From: Vicinamibacterales bacterium
GTDB taxonomy: Bacteria > Acidobacteriota > Vicinamibacteria > Vicinamibacterales > UBA2999
Reading direction: 5' to 3'
Assembly: GCA_041659285.1 (NCBI GenBank)
Contig: JBAZYO010000017.1
Span: 22,886-86,885 of the forward strand
Length of the DNA stretch: 64,000 bases
Position numbers and translations under genes: made by a program. Position 1 is the first letter of the stretch; every line of letters starts with the position of its first letter. Positions 1 through 9,101 of the stretch are shown in pieces. Under the pieces are notes generated by a model. That model made no database searches. It saw only the letters and a program-made list of their open reading frames with translations, and was not told the origin of the DNA.

Positions 1-84
1 ATCCATCTTTGGTAACGTTCCTGAGTTTCAGATGCTATAAAATTGCAGTGCACTTAGTAAATAAAGGCCACATCAAATTTTCAT

Positions 85-759
85 ATGGCTAAGCTCCTGA
101 TCGTTGATGATGATCAAATATTGACCAGCCTAGTCAAACAGGAAATGGAAAAGCAAGGCTGGATGGTCGAAACAGCCCATTCCTTCAGTGACGGCAGACA
201 GTTTCTCGAATGTTTTTCTTTCGATTTGATAGTGTTGGATTGGTCATTACCGGATGGAACAGGACTCACTCTTTGTCAGGGTTTTCGTCGAGCAGGTGGC
301 ACTACACCAATAATATTTCTTACCGGACGAAATGATATTGACAGTAAAGAGAGCGGTTTGGACTCCGGTGGAGATGAGTTTCTTACAAAGCCCTTTGATA
401 TTAGAGAATTACTCGCTCACGTAAGGGCTATTCAGCGCCGTCCCGCACATTTCATGCAAGATGCACTCACTGTGCGTGGTGTGACCCTGGACACTAGATT
501 GAGCCGCCTGACTGGTGCCGACATAGACATTAAACTTTCGCCTACAGAACTTGCTTTGTTGGAGTATCTATTCAGGCACCAAAATCAAATATTTTCTGGT
601 GCGGATTTATTCAGAAAGGTTTGGCCTGCAAATCGTGAAGTACAAGATGACACAATACGGGTTCATCTGCACATATTGCGTAGAAAGCTAGCAGTAGCCG
701 GACTAAAGGATTTCATTAAAACAGTACGTGGCTCAGGCTATATTTTAGAATCCAGGTGA
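85..759 (+). CDS. OmpR-family response regulator
   Basis: A 224-residue two-domain regulator. The receiver domain (about 1-115) has acidic pocket D8/D9, phospho-acceptor D52 in VLDWSLPDG, T80 and K102 in LTKPFD. The C-terminal winged helix (about 125-222) ends in the typical TVRGSGYIL. The usual AGADDY loop is SGGDEF here, a small deviation. The kinase gene follows after 4 bases, so the two are surely co-transcribed. It is expected to bind DNA as a phosphorylated dimer; the targets are not visible. It is paralogous to the regulator at 27664-28350, with identical numbering of all key residues. Confidence 0.95.
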   Translation: MAKLLIVDDDQILTSLVKQEMEKQGWMVETAHSFSDGRQFLECFSFDLIVLDWSLPDGTGLTLCQGFRRAGGTTPIIFLTGRNDIDSKESGLDSGGDEFLTKPFDIRELLAHVRAIQRRPAHFMQDALTVRGVTLDTRLSRLTGADIDIKLSPTELALLEYLFRHQNQIFSGADLFRKVWPANREVQDDTIRVHLHILRRKLAVAGLKDFIKTVRGSGYILESR

Positions 760-763
760 GAAA

Positions 764-2227
764 TTGAAACTACGAATCATTCACAAAGGTCTGATTCTGT
801 TGCTATTACCGTTTCTGCTGCAAACGGGTTTGTTTGCAACACTCATGTCACTCATAAATGGCGGCGAAGCATTAGCACTAAAGCAACAAGCGCAGGTTAC
901 TGCCTTGAATCGCATCACCGTTCTAATTGTGGATTTCGGAGACGCTTGGACCTCAATATTCAACCATGTTTTTGCACCAACGATGGCTGCGGAGCAGTCT
1001 TTGTCACCGGAGCAGTTTTATCAACGTGTCACTGGTGTTATGAATGAGTTAACTGCCCTACCTCACTATGGACAAACTCTATCGACTTATTTGGCCGATA
1101 TTAAGGAGGTCCGAGACACACAGTATGCACTTCTGAAAAGAATCAGTGAAGAGAATTCAGATGGTAACAACCTGAACATACTGAGAGTGATGTCTCAGCT
1201 TAAAAGCTCAAAGCCGCAGCTCTTCAAGCTTATGCGCAAGATGAATTACCTCAAGCAAGTAATGGAAAAAGAACAGTTGGCGATCGCCAACACTATGCAG
1301 GAAGAAAATCAAAAGCGATCTACAATCAAAAACCTGATGATAGCTGTGTTTATCGTACAGTTGGTTCTCACAACCGGCTTGCTGATGTATTTCCTTCGCG
1401 ATATCAGTAAACGCTTGTCATCACTAGTCACTAATGCCAGGCAGTTGCCGGATGAAAAAACATTGACAGAGAAAGTAGGCGGAGATGACGAAATCGCTTA
1501 TCTGGACTCAGTCTTGCATCAGGCTTCGGACAAACTTAAGGAGGCCGCTCAGAACAGAAAATCAGTTCTAAACATGATTGCACATGACATTAGGTCACCA
1601 TTAATGTCCTCGAAATTGTTGATTGACAATCTGCTTGATAGCCCTGTCGAAAGTCAAAGGAAATCAACTGGAGATAGTCTACGTCATACTTTCAAACAAG
1701 TTTTGACACTTGTGGAAGATCTGCTTTCTATCGAAAAACTAGAGTCGGGTCGAATTGCCCTGGATTTCGATATGATTGAAACTGATAAGTTAGCTCAATC
1801 TGTATTGGAGAGCTTAGCTGTCCAGGCCAGCCATGCTGGAGTCATCTTGAGAAATGAAGCTACGCCACTACAGGTAGTGTGCGATTCGGGCCGTATTGCA
1901 CAAGTTCTGACTAATTTTGTCAGCAACGCTATTAAGCATTCACCACCTGGAGGCACAGTTACAGTCCTTTGTAGTCAGCTACCACAAGCCATTTCGTTCA
2001 ATGTTATCGATGAAGGAAATGGGTTAAGCAAGAAAGATGCATCACGTGTATTTGACAAATTCTTTCAAGCAGAGGCTGCTTCTGGAGCAAACAAAGCTGG
2101 TTTTGGTCTAGGGCTTGCTGTCGCCGCCATGTTGATTAAGCAGCATGGTGGTGAAGTAGGAGTTAATACAACTCTTGGTGAGGGTTGCGATTTCTGGTTT
2201 ACTCTGCCAGTCGACGAAGACGAATAA
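764..2227 (+). CDS. Membrane sensor histidine kinase
   Basis: Partner kinase of the preceding regulator. TTG start at 764 with AGGTGA just upstream, overlapping the end of the regulator gene. Order: TM helix about 8-30, extracytoplasmic domain of about 155 residues without a recognised fold, TM helix about 191-211, HAMP-like linker, HisKA with phospho-acceptor H274 in MIAHDIRSPL, then HATPase_c with N box (NFVSNAIKHS), G1 box (IDEGNGL) and G2 box (FGLGLAVA). The catalytic core looks intact. The sensed signal is unknown. There is no PAS domain, unlike the paralogous kinase at 28497-30284. Confidence 0.93.
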   Translation: MKLRIIHKGLILLLLPFLLQTGLFATLMSLINGGEALALKQQAQVTALNRITVLIVDFGDAWTSIFNHVFAPTMAAEQSLSPEQFYQRVTGVMNELTALPHYGQTLSTYLADIKEVRDTQYALLKRISEENSDGNNLNILRVMSQLKSSKPQLFKLMRKMNYLKQVMEKEQLAIANTMQEENQKRSTIKNLMIAVFIVQLVLTTGLLMYFLRDISKRLSSLVTNARQLPDEKTLTEKVGGDDEIAYLDSVLHQASDKLKEAAQNRKSVLNMIAHDIRSPLMSSKLLIDNLLDSPVESQRKSTGDSLRHTFKQVLTLVEDLLSIEKLESGRIALDFDMIETDKLAQSVLESLAVQASHAGVILRNEATPLQVVCDSGRIAQVLTNFVSNAIKHSPPGGTVTVLCSQLPQAISFNVIDEGNGLSKKDASRVFDKFFQAEAASGANKAGFGLGLAVAAMLIKQHGGEVGVNTTLGEGCDFWFTLPVDEDE

Positions 2228-2253
2228 GTCTACGCAAATTGACAATATTCAAG

Positions 2254-5124
2254 TTAGTTTCTGCCAGAACCAGGAATGGGTAGACTTTTCAATTCTGGAG
2301 CAACCGAGCGACGTTGCTCACTTTTTCTCTGCGCCACTTCTTTTGCAGTCTTTTCTGCAAGTATTAGATTGGCTTCAACCTGTTTTTTGAACAAACTGGA
2401 AGTTTCGGTCAATTCTAACTTCTTTCCGGCTGCAAAGGCGCGCGCTAGTACTTCTTGCGTCGCGAATTCATCGATGAAAAGTTGTCGAAACTCCCTGTCA
2501 CCGCTACCTGTGATATTTGCTTTTAAGGATTCTGGTTTAACGATTACTAGGTGCTTCCCAGCGACGTACGATTGCAGATCTTCATAAACCTCTTCTGTGA
2601 TGCCGCCTAATCTTTTTTGTGCACCAGATGTATAACCTGGAAGCATGAGCTTAAGCTGCGCATTTTCTTGGGCATGTTTTGTAGAATCAACTACAAGTAT
2701 GGTTCCATCCTTTGATTTGGCATAGGTGATAGCCGTCTTGACTGCTTTTTCCAGATCCTCAAGAGAGGCAAACATATCTCCAGTTCTAGCAAAATACATT
2801 CCTTTGTCTTTAGCCAAACTCGTTTCAAATTGACCAGAGAAAGATAGACGAATGGCTTTTTCGTCAAAAATTGCTTCGCTCACAATACCTTTCTCTACTG
2901 AACCTTTCGTCAAAGCCGGTGTTTGGGTCAACTCGCGAAGAGCTCTTCTGTTATTTCCTAAAATTGAATATAGTGTTGTGGTATCGGCAGTTTCAATAAA
3001 ATTTGCTGTAGGAATAAAGAAGTTCGTTATTTGCCCTGATGCATTTTTCACACTTAGTTCATTACAATCAGGAGACCACCTTGGAGCCGGATAGTGTTTT
3101 GCATTTTCTTCATAGAAGTTTCTTTTAAATTGAAACTCGTCATAAGGTAACATTTTCAGTTTGCCGTGAGGCGGCGAAGAAGGAGCAGGAACATCTTTCA
3201 CCATGCTTTCTTGTTCCAAATATGGACGCAATGGCCGCCCTTCTGCTGTCTTTTGCAAAAGCGCTGGATCAAAGTCACCCATCGTTTTCTTGAAACCGGC
3301 TCTATTGCCATTAAAGATTGTTTCTAAAACGGATTTTGGATTAGTACCTTCTTTTACATCCCAGGCTAGAGACCTACTGTGATCTCGCCTATAAACATTG
3401 GCTACATTAGTACTTAGATTGTGAAAGAGCGTCGTATTTTCGTCTATTTTCGTTAACCTGAATGAATCGTCAATCTCAACCATCTTAATGAATTTCAAAT
3501 CTGGTCGTTCTGTTGGAAGGATTTCTCTGACAGTGGAAGACTTACTCATGTGTGGGAGAAATAGTTTTTCTCCAACTAGCTCTGTTCCGTCACTAAATAC
3601 GACTTTGTTGGTGCTTAAATTTCCCTCTCTCAAGCTCCCTTTGGTCTGCCATTTCAAATTCATGGATTGCAATTTCTTATCACCGTCGGCGACACTCCGA
3701 ATGGCACCAAAAGGTTCAAAATCCATAACGGTCGCTTTTTCAGAGCGCAGAGCTGACTCAAATCTACGAAAATCCGGTACTGAATATTCTGGATAAACCG
3801 ATTTCGATAGTGGTTTGATCGGTACTCTCTCTTCGATTGCCCAAGAACGTGGGCCTCTGAGTTCATCTATAATACGCGGGATGCTCGGCAGGTTTGAGCC
3901 TGGTATTGAAATCCTAATTTCACCCGCAGCCTTACCTATGGCAGCATTACCATTAACACCGGCAGCTCGTGCACCAGTCATAGCTGCACTTTCTGCTGGT
4001 ACTGCACCTAACTCGCTCAGCGGCGAACGAGCACTACTAGGTGGACTTGAAAGGTCAGCTCCCGCTCTTACAACACTTCCTGCAAACTTTCCACTACCTT
4101 TTGGGTGAGGTCCAGAAATTGGCTCGATTGGCCCACTAGGACTATTCAGTGCTCTTGGAATTTGCAATCCTTCTGCTGAGTTACTAGCCGGAGCCAACGG
4201 CGAACGCGGACCGGTAGGTAGGTTCGGTGGACTCGGTACTTCCGGAACTACACTTTGTGAAATCCTAGCTCTTCCGAAAAGAAATCCACCCAGCCCTCCA
4301 CCTACAAAACCTAATGCTGCACCTGTTGGATTGGCGACCGAGTCGAGATTTGCTTTCCAAAAAGCTTGGCCAGCTCTTTCTCCATCCACTCGCTTTTGTT
4401 CAAATAGTGAGGAGATTTGCTGAGTATGCCCCAGAACGGCCCCTTCTGTTCCAAATCTAACTGCGCTGACTGCTCGTGATTGAAGTGCTGCTGGTGCTGT
4501 TTCTGCAATCATCCCAGTGGTTTTTCCAAGAGCACCAGCGAAAGGAGTCATTACACCTATAAAAGCTCCAGTAGCTGCATCATCTAGTGGTTTCGAATAG
4601 CTTCCATCGACTGCCTTCAAGCCTGATTTAACTACAGCACCTCTTACGGCTAAGTCAATAACACCTTTGCCCCGTGCAAGAGCAACAGCAGCGAAAGTAG
4701 CAGTATCAGCTAAAAAGTTAACGCCTAATCTTTGATCGTTATTGTATTCTCTGGCAGTATTGGTGGTTTTCAGGCTTATACGGCCATCAGCAATCTCGGT
4801 TGCTTTCACAATTTTGTCTGTTTGACCAGCGGCCACTAGCTGTTTTGTTCTATCAATATTTTTCTGTATGGCTTCGGAACCCATATCGTAGTTGAGTACA
4901 TTGGACCAACGCCTTGCAAACCATGAGCCAGTTTCATAGCTACCACCAAGATTATTCTTCATCCAGTCGTACGAGCTTCCTAGAACACCTTGGGTATCTC
5001 GGCTCTTATGGAAGTTGTGCTCTGCTCGGTTGAGTTCCTTACTCAAGTCCACCAAATTAAGTCCGACAGCTTGCCCGGCTTTGGAGGGATCTTCTGGACC
5101 GTCTATTTTTGCGGTCTTATCCAT
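2254..5124 (-). CDS. Large hypothetical protein with Ala/Gly-rich N-terminus and Pro/Ser linker
   Basis: 956 residues; family not recognised. Three parts are visible: a helical Ala/Gly-rich N-terminal third (about 1-290) with hydrophobic stretches such as GAALGFVGGGLGGFLFG but no signal peptide; a Pro/Ser/Gly linker (about 290-400); and a mixed alpha/beta C-terminal half ending in a charged coiled-coil-like tail. It converges on the regulator/kinase operon with a 26-bp gap. The overall build (helical N-terminus, low-complexity linker, variable C-terminus) resembles the 648-residue toxin at 36932-38878, so an effector role is possible, but no catalytic motif was found. Confidence 0.8.
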   Translation of the reverse strand: MDKTAKIDGPEDPSKAGQAVGLNLVDLSKELNRAEHNFHKSRDTQGVLGSSYDWMKNNLGGSYETGSWFARRWSNVLNYDMGSEAIQKNIDRTKQLVAAGQTDKIVKATEIADGRISLKTTNTAREYNNDQRLGVNFLADTATFAAVALARGKGVIDLAVRGAVVKSGLKAVDGSYSKPLDDAATGAFIGVMTPFAGALGKTTGMIAETAPAALQSRAVSAVRFGTEGAVLGHTQQISSLFEQKRVDGERAGQAFWKANLDSVANPTGAALGFVGGGLGGFLFGRARISQSVVPEVPSPPNLPTGPRSPLAPASNSAEGLQIPRALNSPSGPIEPISGPHPKGSGKFAGSVVRAGADLSSPPSSARSPLSELGAVPAESAAMTGARAAGVNGNAAIGKAAGEIRISIPGSNLPSIPRIIDELRGPRSWAIEERVPIKPLSKSVYPEYSVPDFRRFESALRSEKATVMDFEPFGAIRSVADGDKKLQSMNLKWQTKGSLREGNLSTNKVVFSDGTELVGEKLFLPHMSKSSTVREILPTERPDLKFIKMVEIDDSFRLTKIDENTTLFHNLSTNVANVYRRDHSRSLAWDVKEGTNPKSVLETIFNGNRAGFKKTMGDFDPALLQKTAEGRPLRPYLEQESMVKDVPAPSSPPHGKLKMLPYDEFQFKRNFYEENAKHYPAPRWSPDCNELSVKNASGQITNFFIPTANFIETADTTTLYSILGNNRRALRELTQTPALTKGSVEKGIVSEAIFDEKAIRLSFSGQFETSLAKDKGMYFARTGDMFASLEDLEKAVKTAITYAKSKDGTILVVDSTKHAQENAQLKLMLPGYTSGAQKRLGGITEEVYEDLQSYVAGKHLVIVKPESLKANITGSGDREFRQLFIDEFATQEVLARAFAAGKKLELTETSSLFKKQVEANLILAEKTAKEVAQRKSEQRRSVAPELKSLPIPGSGRN

Positions 5125-5331
5125 TTTTTCGTCACCTCAACGTTGTCGCAGTTGCATTGGCTAGTTCAACAGTTGTAAGGTGAGCAACGTTTAATAAACG
5201 TTTAAATGGAATCAAGCCGACTGCAAATGGCAAGCGTCGGGTGTAAGTGACACTCAGAGGACTATGGGCGGATTATCTTGGCCGTGAATTTTAGAGCAGC
5301 ACGGTCAATCTGTCTGCTCTACTTCAGGGGG

Positions 5332-5580
5332 CTAACGCTTCCGTCTTATATAAGCCCACCAGTCTCTAAGGCATTCAAACCCATCAAGAAGCAATAGCAG
5401 CATCGGTGCAAGCCAGCTATATTCAAGAGGTAGAATTTGTAATAGGCCTAGTACCAGGCGAAGGCCTTGAGCTATTGGTGGTTTGGCCGCTTCTAGTTCA
5501 GAGGAATGGCTTTGAGGATATCCCTGTTGGCCTACTTCTGAAATAGTAATTTGCTGGCCGAAGCTTGAGCCAGAGGCAGC
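5332..5580 (-). pseudogene. Possible 3' fragment of a gene cut by the transposon
   Basis: Reading away from the left transposon end, the minus strand is open for about 82 codons up to a stop at 5332. It encodes a hydrophobic C-terminus (LEYSWLAPMLLLLLDGF) ending in a basic tail. The frame has no start outside the transposon; the long version begins inside the transposon end. It could be the lost 3' part of the gene at 8595-9086, which runs into the other transposon end on the same strand, but the flanks do not share a target duplication, so this is only a suggestion. Confidence 0.3.
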
Positions 5581-5606
5581 TGTGACTTTGCACGATAAAT
5601 GCGACA
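5581..5606 (+). repeat. Left terminal inverted repeat of the transposon
   Basis: Starts TGTGACTTTGCACG and pairs with 8711-8736 with a single G/C difference at position 4. A subterminal relative of the same core lies at 5611-5629. Probable TniA-binding sites. Confidence 0.88.
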
Positions 5607-5695
5607 TGTTTTTGCAACATAAATGCAGCTTGCACAATATTTGCACTCCCTCCATATGTATGGTGCGAGCGGCGTAGTATTTAGCCTATTTCTGG

Positions 5696-6502
5696 CTATT
5701 TTTTAGATCTTTCTGGCAGATCTAGCAGCAAGCTTTTGCTGGCAGCCTCAACAAGTTCGGGTGAAATGATAGAAATAGAATTGATGCCACGAACGCGCTC
5801 TATTTCAGTCTGAATGTTGAGAGCCTTTTGAATATTTGAGCTTGTGACTTCTTCGATTATTGTTATGGCAGCATCTTCAATGGCAACTGCTTCTTTGCGC
5901 CATCTAATCTCTAGTATTTGTCTCAACTCTTCAGCGCGTGGGGGGCTATACTCGTGATATAGGGCAACATCGCAACCGACCGGGTCAAATAGTCTAATTT
6001 TTCTATCGAAGCCAGGCACTGCCAGTAGCACTACACCGATATTGTATTTTTTTCGGAAGTCATTAGTTGCTTCCAGGCAGTCGAATGATAGGCGGTGAGC
6101 ATTGTTGATGACAACAAGCTCCAGAAAATCCTTGCGTGGGGCCTGTCTCAGTAGCTCTGGTTGATACCAATACAACGAATCCCGAACCAGGCTGTCAAAT
6201 TTGTTTCTGAGAAACAGTAGCGATGAGTTCAACTTTTTTAGGGAGCATTTGACTTCTGCGTCCCAGTAGGCCGAGTGACAGTCTGTGAGCTTTACCGGTG
6301 GTGACTGTGGTCGACGTGGTTTGTCCAAAAGTGGTTTGACGATCTGCCACTGTGCATATGCTTGACCTGAAGCTTCTTTTCCAACTCCTGGGCGGCCAGT
6401 ACAAATGCCGATGGTGCGATTGGTTCTACAGAAGTTCGCAAATTCGATGAAACGCCTATGTTGCCTTGTTTCTATAAATTCGCCAGCCTGCTCTTTATGC
6501 AT
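5696..6502 (-). CDS. tniB: TniB/TnsC-like AAA protein with degenerate Walker motifs
   Basis: 268 residues, homologous to the ATPase partner of TniA-type transposases, which selects targets and activates the transposase. The fold is recognisable (GICTGRPGVGK near 31-42, later VPGFDRKIR and PPRAEELRQILEIRW). The P-loop reads GRPGVGKE, with Glu where Ser/Thr should coordinate magnesium, and the Walker B position reads VVINNAHRLS instead of the usual acidic DEAxRLS. ATP hydrolysis is therefore doubtful. The ATG lies inside the end of the tniA frame (8-bp overlap), implying translational coupling. Confidence 0.87.
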   Translation of the reverse strand: MHKEQAGEFIETRQHRRFIEFANFCRTNRTIGICTGRPGVGKEASGQAYAQWQIVKPLLDKPRRPQSPPVKLTDCHSAYWDAEVKCSLKKLNSSLLFLRNKFDSLVRDSLYWYQPELLRQAPRKDFLELVVINNAHRLSFDCLEATNDFRKKYNIGVVLLAVPGFDRKIRLFDPVGCDVALYHEYSPPRAEELRQILEIRWRKEAVAIEDAAITIIEEVTSSNIQKALNIQTEIERVRGINSISIISPELVEAASKSLLLDLPERSKK

Positions 6503-7874
6503 CTACTGTATATCTCCGAATAACTTGACGAGGTCTTTCTGGCAACGCAGGCACAATGGTTTCTTCAACCGGTGCTGGAGGAATTGGTCTTGCTGAGTCA
6601 GCGGCATAGGATTTCACGAGATCTTTGGCACCGGTTATCTTCTGGCGTAGCGACTTCTTGCGAGAGTTTTTGGCCTTTACTATGTCTTGATAGGTGGGCT
6701 TTTTTTCAACAAGCTCCGGGCACACTGCAGAGCAGACGAATTTGTTTTCGTGAAAAACAAAAATTTTGGAGACATCCATTGGGTCATAGCGGACCAGTAC
6801 TGATTCGCGCATGTAACCATTTTGCAGCTCTGTATCAATATAGGAATAGTTGAGCACGTGAATACCATCTCGGCGAACTAGGCGAGTTTCGGAGATAGTC
6901 ATAAGAAGCATGTGCAGCTTGTCTAAGGTCTCAGGCATCCTTGGCACTTGTGGTTGATTGCACCATCGGAAAAATGGGCTTTCGCCTGTGTCTTCGTTTT
7001 CGCGCTGCATATACTCATTGATCAGCCAATCGTGAAAAGTTCTTCGGAATTCGTCAAGCGTCATGCCAGGCTGCTTCGGTGGCTCACCTTCTGCTGTGTA
7101 ACCGGTTAGATCGCAAAGGAAAAGTTCATTCATGGTCAGGAAAAAACGTTCAATTTTTCCTTTTCCTTGGGGGTAGTATGGACGTCCTTTGATTAGCTCA
7201 AACTCTAGCTCTATGGCAATTTGTTTTAATCGCAACGAGGTAAAATCCGAGCCTCTATCTGTGTACAATTTTTCGGGTATGCCGCAGGCCAACCACTTAG
7301 GTTCTGCCTTGTGCCAAATTGCCTGTCGTAAAGCAAGAGCGGTTCGTTGCGCCGATGGTGGCGCAAAATCCAGATAATAACCAGTAACTGCCCTGCTATA
7401 GTCGTCAAGGATGATTGTTAGAACAGGTTTGAGGGCTTGACCATGCTCATCCCAGACGAAAATATCCATGAAGTTGTGATCTGCCTGCCAAATTTCATTC
7501 GGACAGCTTGCTTCAAAGCGATGAATCATTTCATAGTGCCGCCTGTATTCAGCACTATCTCTAGATAGAGTGAGAAGATCAGCTGGAATACTGTTGTGAA
7601 TCCGATAGATATTCCAGTATGTTGGCTCGGCCCAAAACTTTTTTGCACAGATTCTGGCGATCATGCGCTGAATGGATGAGCAGGGTAGATTCGGCAAGGC
7701 AATTCGATGAGCCCTGATCAGTTCTGTCAATTCATCGCTGATTCCGAAAGTGCCTTTATCAGTGCGCTTCTTGCGCTCTAGAGAAACGAAGCCGCCTTTT
7801 CGAAAACCGTCAAGTATTCGAGAAATAGTTGTTCTGTGCACTTTGGTTTCACGTGCGCGCTGGTTGATGCTCAT
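6495..7874 (-). CDS. tniA: TniA/TnsB-like DDE transposase
   Basis: 459 residues from the first ATG. N-terminal helix-turn-helix (ARETKVHRTTISRIL), rve integrase core with the catalytic triad in QADHNFMD, YTDRGSDF and GKGKIERFF, then a Mu-type C-terminal beta domain (HVLNYSYIDTELQNGYM). It catalyses strand transfer of the element. The open frame continues upstream of 7874 with typical family sequence (SSERYALIAPCIEQG) to a stop near 8000, without ATG, GTG or TTG, so the true start is probably upstream at a rare codon, or an ATG was lost. Overlaps tniB. Confidence 0.9.
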   Translation of the reverse strand: MSINQRARETKVHRTTISRILDGFRKGGFVSLERKKRTDKGTFGISDELTELIRAHRIALPNLPCSSIQRMIARICAKKFWAEPTYWNIYRIHNSIPADLLTLSRDSAEYRRHYEMIHRFEASCPNEIWQADHNFMDIFVWDEHGQALKPVLTIILDDYSRAVTGYYLDFAPPSAQRTALALRQAIWHKAEPKWLACGIPEKLYTDRGSDFTSLRLKQIAIELEFELIKGRPYYPQGKGKIERFFLTMNELFLCDLTGYTAEGEPPKQPGMTLDEFRRTFHDWLINEYMQRENEDTGESPFFRWCNQPQVPRMPETLDKLHMLLMTISETRLVRRDGIHVLNYSYIDTELQNGYMRESVLVRYDPMDVSKIFVFHENKFVCSAVCPELVEKKPTYQDIVKAKNSRKKSLRQKITGAKDLVKSYAADSARPIPPAPVEETIVPALPERPRQVIRRYTVDA

Positions 7875-8114
7875 GCCCTGCTCTATGCATGGTGCAATCA
7901 GCGCATATCTTTCGGAAGAAATGGCTTTATCGTCTGGTGTTTTGTGTTCGCTCAGAAGGCTGGCATCCGTAGTAAAGTGTAGTAGTGAAACTTGTAAGTT
8001 ATGCTAAAGGTTGGCACCAAGCCGAAAGCGGCATGGAAAGACTAGCAAAAGATTGACGCAAAACTTAATACTAAAGATATAAGATTTGCTAATAAAAAGG
8101 TAAATGCTAGAGTA

Positions 8115-8663
8115 GTGAAAATCGGCTACGCAAGAGTATCTACAAAAGAGCAAAGTCTCGATATACAAATCAAGGCACTCCAGCGCGCTGGATGTAAGCT
8201 GATATATCAAGAAAAGGTTTCTGGTGTCGGTCGCACTAGGCCTGAGTTTCAGAAGATGATGCAGCAGATTCGGCAGGATGATGTTTTGATCATTTGGCGA
8301 TTGGATCGACTTGCGCGATCGACAAGAATGCTTCTTGAAACAATCGAAACACTGCAAGAACGTGGTGCTTCGTTTAAGTCGTTGCAGGAGCCCTGGGCTG
8401 ATACCACTTCTGCTGCCGGTCGGATGGTAATGACTTTCTTTGCAGGTATGGCTGAGTTCGAGAGGGATCTAATACGCGATCGAACAGATGTGGGTCGCAA
8501 AGCTGCTTTGGAGCGTGGTGTGAAATTCGGTAGGCCTAGCAAATTGTCGGATGAGCAGTTAAAGCTTGCAAGAAAGCTGATCAAGCAAGGTGAGTCAATT
8601 CATGCCGTAGCGGATATTTTCGGGGTGCATTTCACCACCCTCTACCGATATCTTCGCGGCTGA
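8115..8663 (+). CDS. Serine resolvase/invertase
   Basis: 182 residues, normal length for small serine recombinases. The N-terminal catalytic domain starts GYARVSTKEQSLDIQ with nucleophile Ser9; the conserved RLDRLARS and MAEFERDLIRDRT segments are present, followed by the E-helix and a C-terminal helix-turn-helix (SIHAVADIFGVHFTTLYRYL). GTG start at 8115. It would resolve cointegrates of this transposon; the A/T-rich gap before tniA (8000-8114) is the natural place for its res site. Divergent from tniA. Confidence 0.93.
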   Translation: MKIGYARVSTKEQSLDIQIKALQRAGCKLIYQEKVSGVGRTRPEFQKMMQQIRQDDVLIIWRLDRLARSTRMLLETIETLQERGASFKSLQEPWADTTSAAGRMVMTFFAGMAEFERDLIRDRTDVGRKAALERGVKFGRPSKLSDEQLKLARKLIKQGESIHAVADIFGVHFTTLYRYLRG

Positions 8664-9086
8664 TAATTTTAAACTAACTGTTTGGATGTCATATTTATCG
8701 TGCAAAAAAGTGTCGCATTTATCGTGCAAAGTGACACCGCTTGTTGCCATATCGCAATCGGTGCAGCGAAGGGAAAGATGGCTTATGTCCTTTTCGTCAA
8801 CGAGATGATGTATGCCTAGAGAGGTTATGGCAGAAATAGCGGCTTCAGATGTTCCCATGCGCTTCTTTGAACCGATACGGTTGTATAGGTCTTGGTTAGT
8901 TGGATATTCGCATCGACGGAAAACGGAGATACCATTCTCTGGACCATTTCCCATATATTCTCTTCGTCTGACAAAATCGCGTGCATCCAAATTAGGTCTG
9001 CCGGTTGCAGGGTCGAGTTCTGCGGGCGTGCGTATGATGCCTCGCAGAACAATTTCGTCGGGCTTGGTTTTCTTGTCGCAAGGCAT
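8595..9086 (-). CDS. Hypothetical protein, 3' end replaced by transposon sequence
   Basis: 163-residue frame with no recognised family. About the first 117 residues are native. From SGVTLHDKCDTFLHDKYD on, the protein is read from the transposon terminal repeats (8687-8736), so the original C-terminus has been lost or displaced. The native part has charged N-terminal sequence (MPCDKKTKPDEIVLRG) and a CTDCDM motif. It lies 15 bp after the 116-residue gene at 9102-9452 and was probably co-transcribed with it. A possible lost 3' part lies at 5332-5580. Confidence 0.6.
   Translation of the reverse strand: MPCDKKTKPDEIVLRGIIRTPAELDPATGRPNLDARDFVRRREYMGNGPENGISVFRRCEYPTNQDLYNRIGSKKRMGTSEAAISAITSLGIHHLVDEKDISHLSLRCTDCDMATSGVTLHDKCDTFLHDKYDIQTVSLKLSAAKISVEGGEMHPENIRYGMN
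8711..8736 (-). repeat. Right terminal inverted repeat of the transposon
   Basis: Reverse complement starts TGTCACTTTGCACG and matches the left end at 25 of 26 positions. A second copy of the core (TTTGCACGATAAATATGACA on the minus strand) lies at 8687-8706. Confidence 0.88.
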
Positions 9087-9101
9087 AAGTGATAGATACG
9101 A

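Larger units (their letters stand above)
5581..8736. mobile_element. Tn5053/Tn552-like transposon (tniA, tniB, resolvase)
   Basis: A 3.16-kb element bounded by 26-bp inverted ends (5581-5606 and 8711-8736) that match at 25 of 26 positions and begin with TGT. Each end carries a second, degenerate copy of the same core further in (5611-5629 and 8687-8706), as expected for multiple transposase-binding sites. Inside are a DDE transposase and AAA ATPase overlapping on the minus strand, and a serine resolvase facing the other way. There is no TniQ-like gene. The 5-bp flanks (GCAGC and CCGCT) do not match, so no target duplication is visible. Confidence 0.88.

Noticed and set aside
5281..5335. Possible tRNA-like stretch
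   Set aside because: Could not be folded into a cloverleaf; no T-loop consensus.
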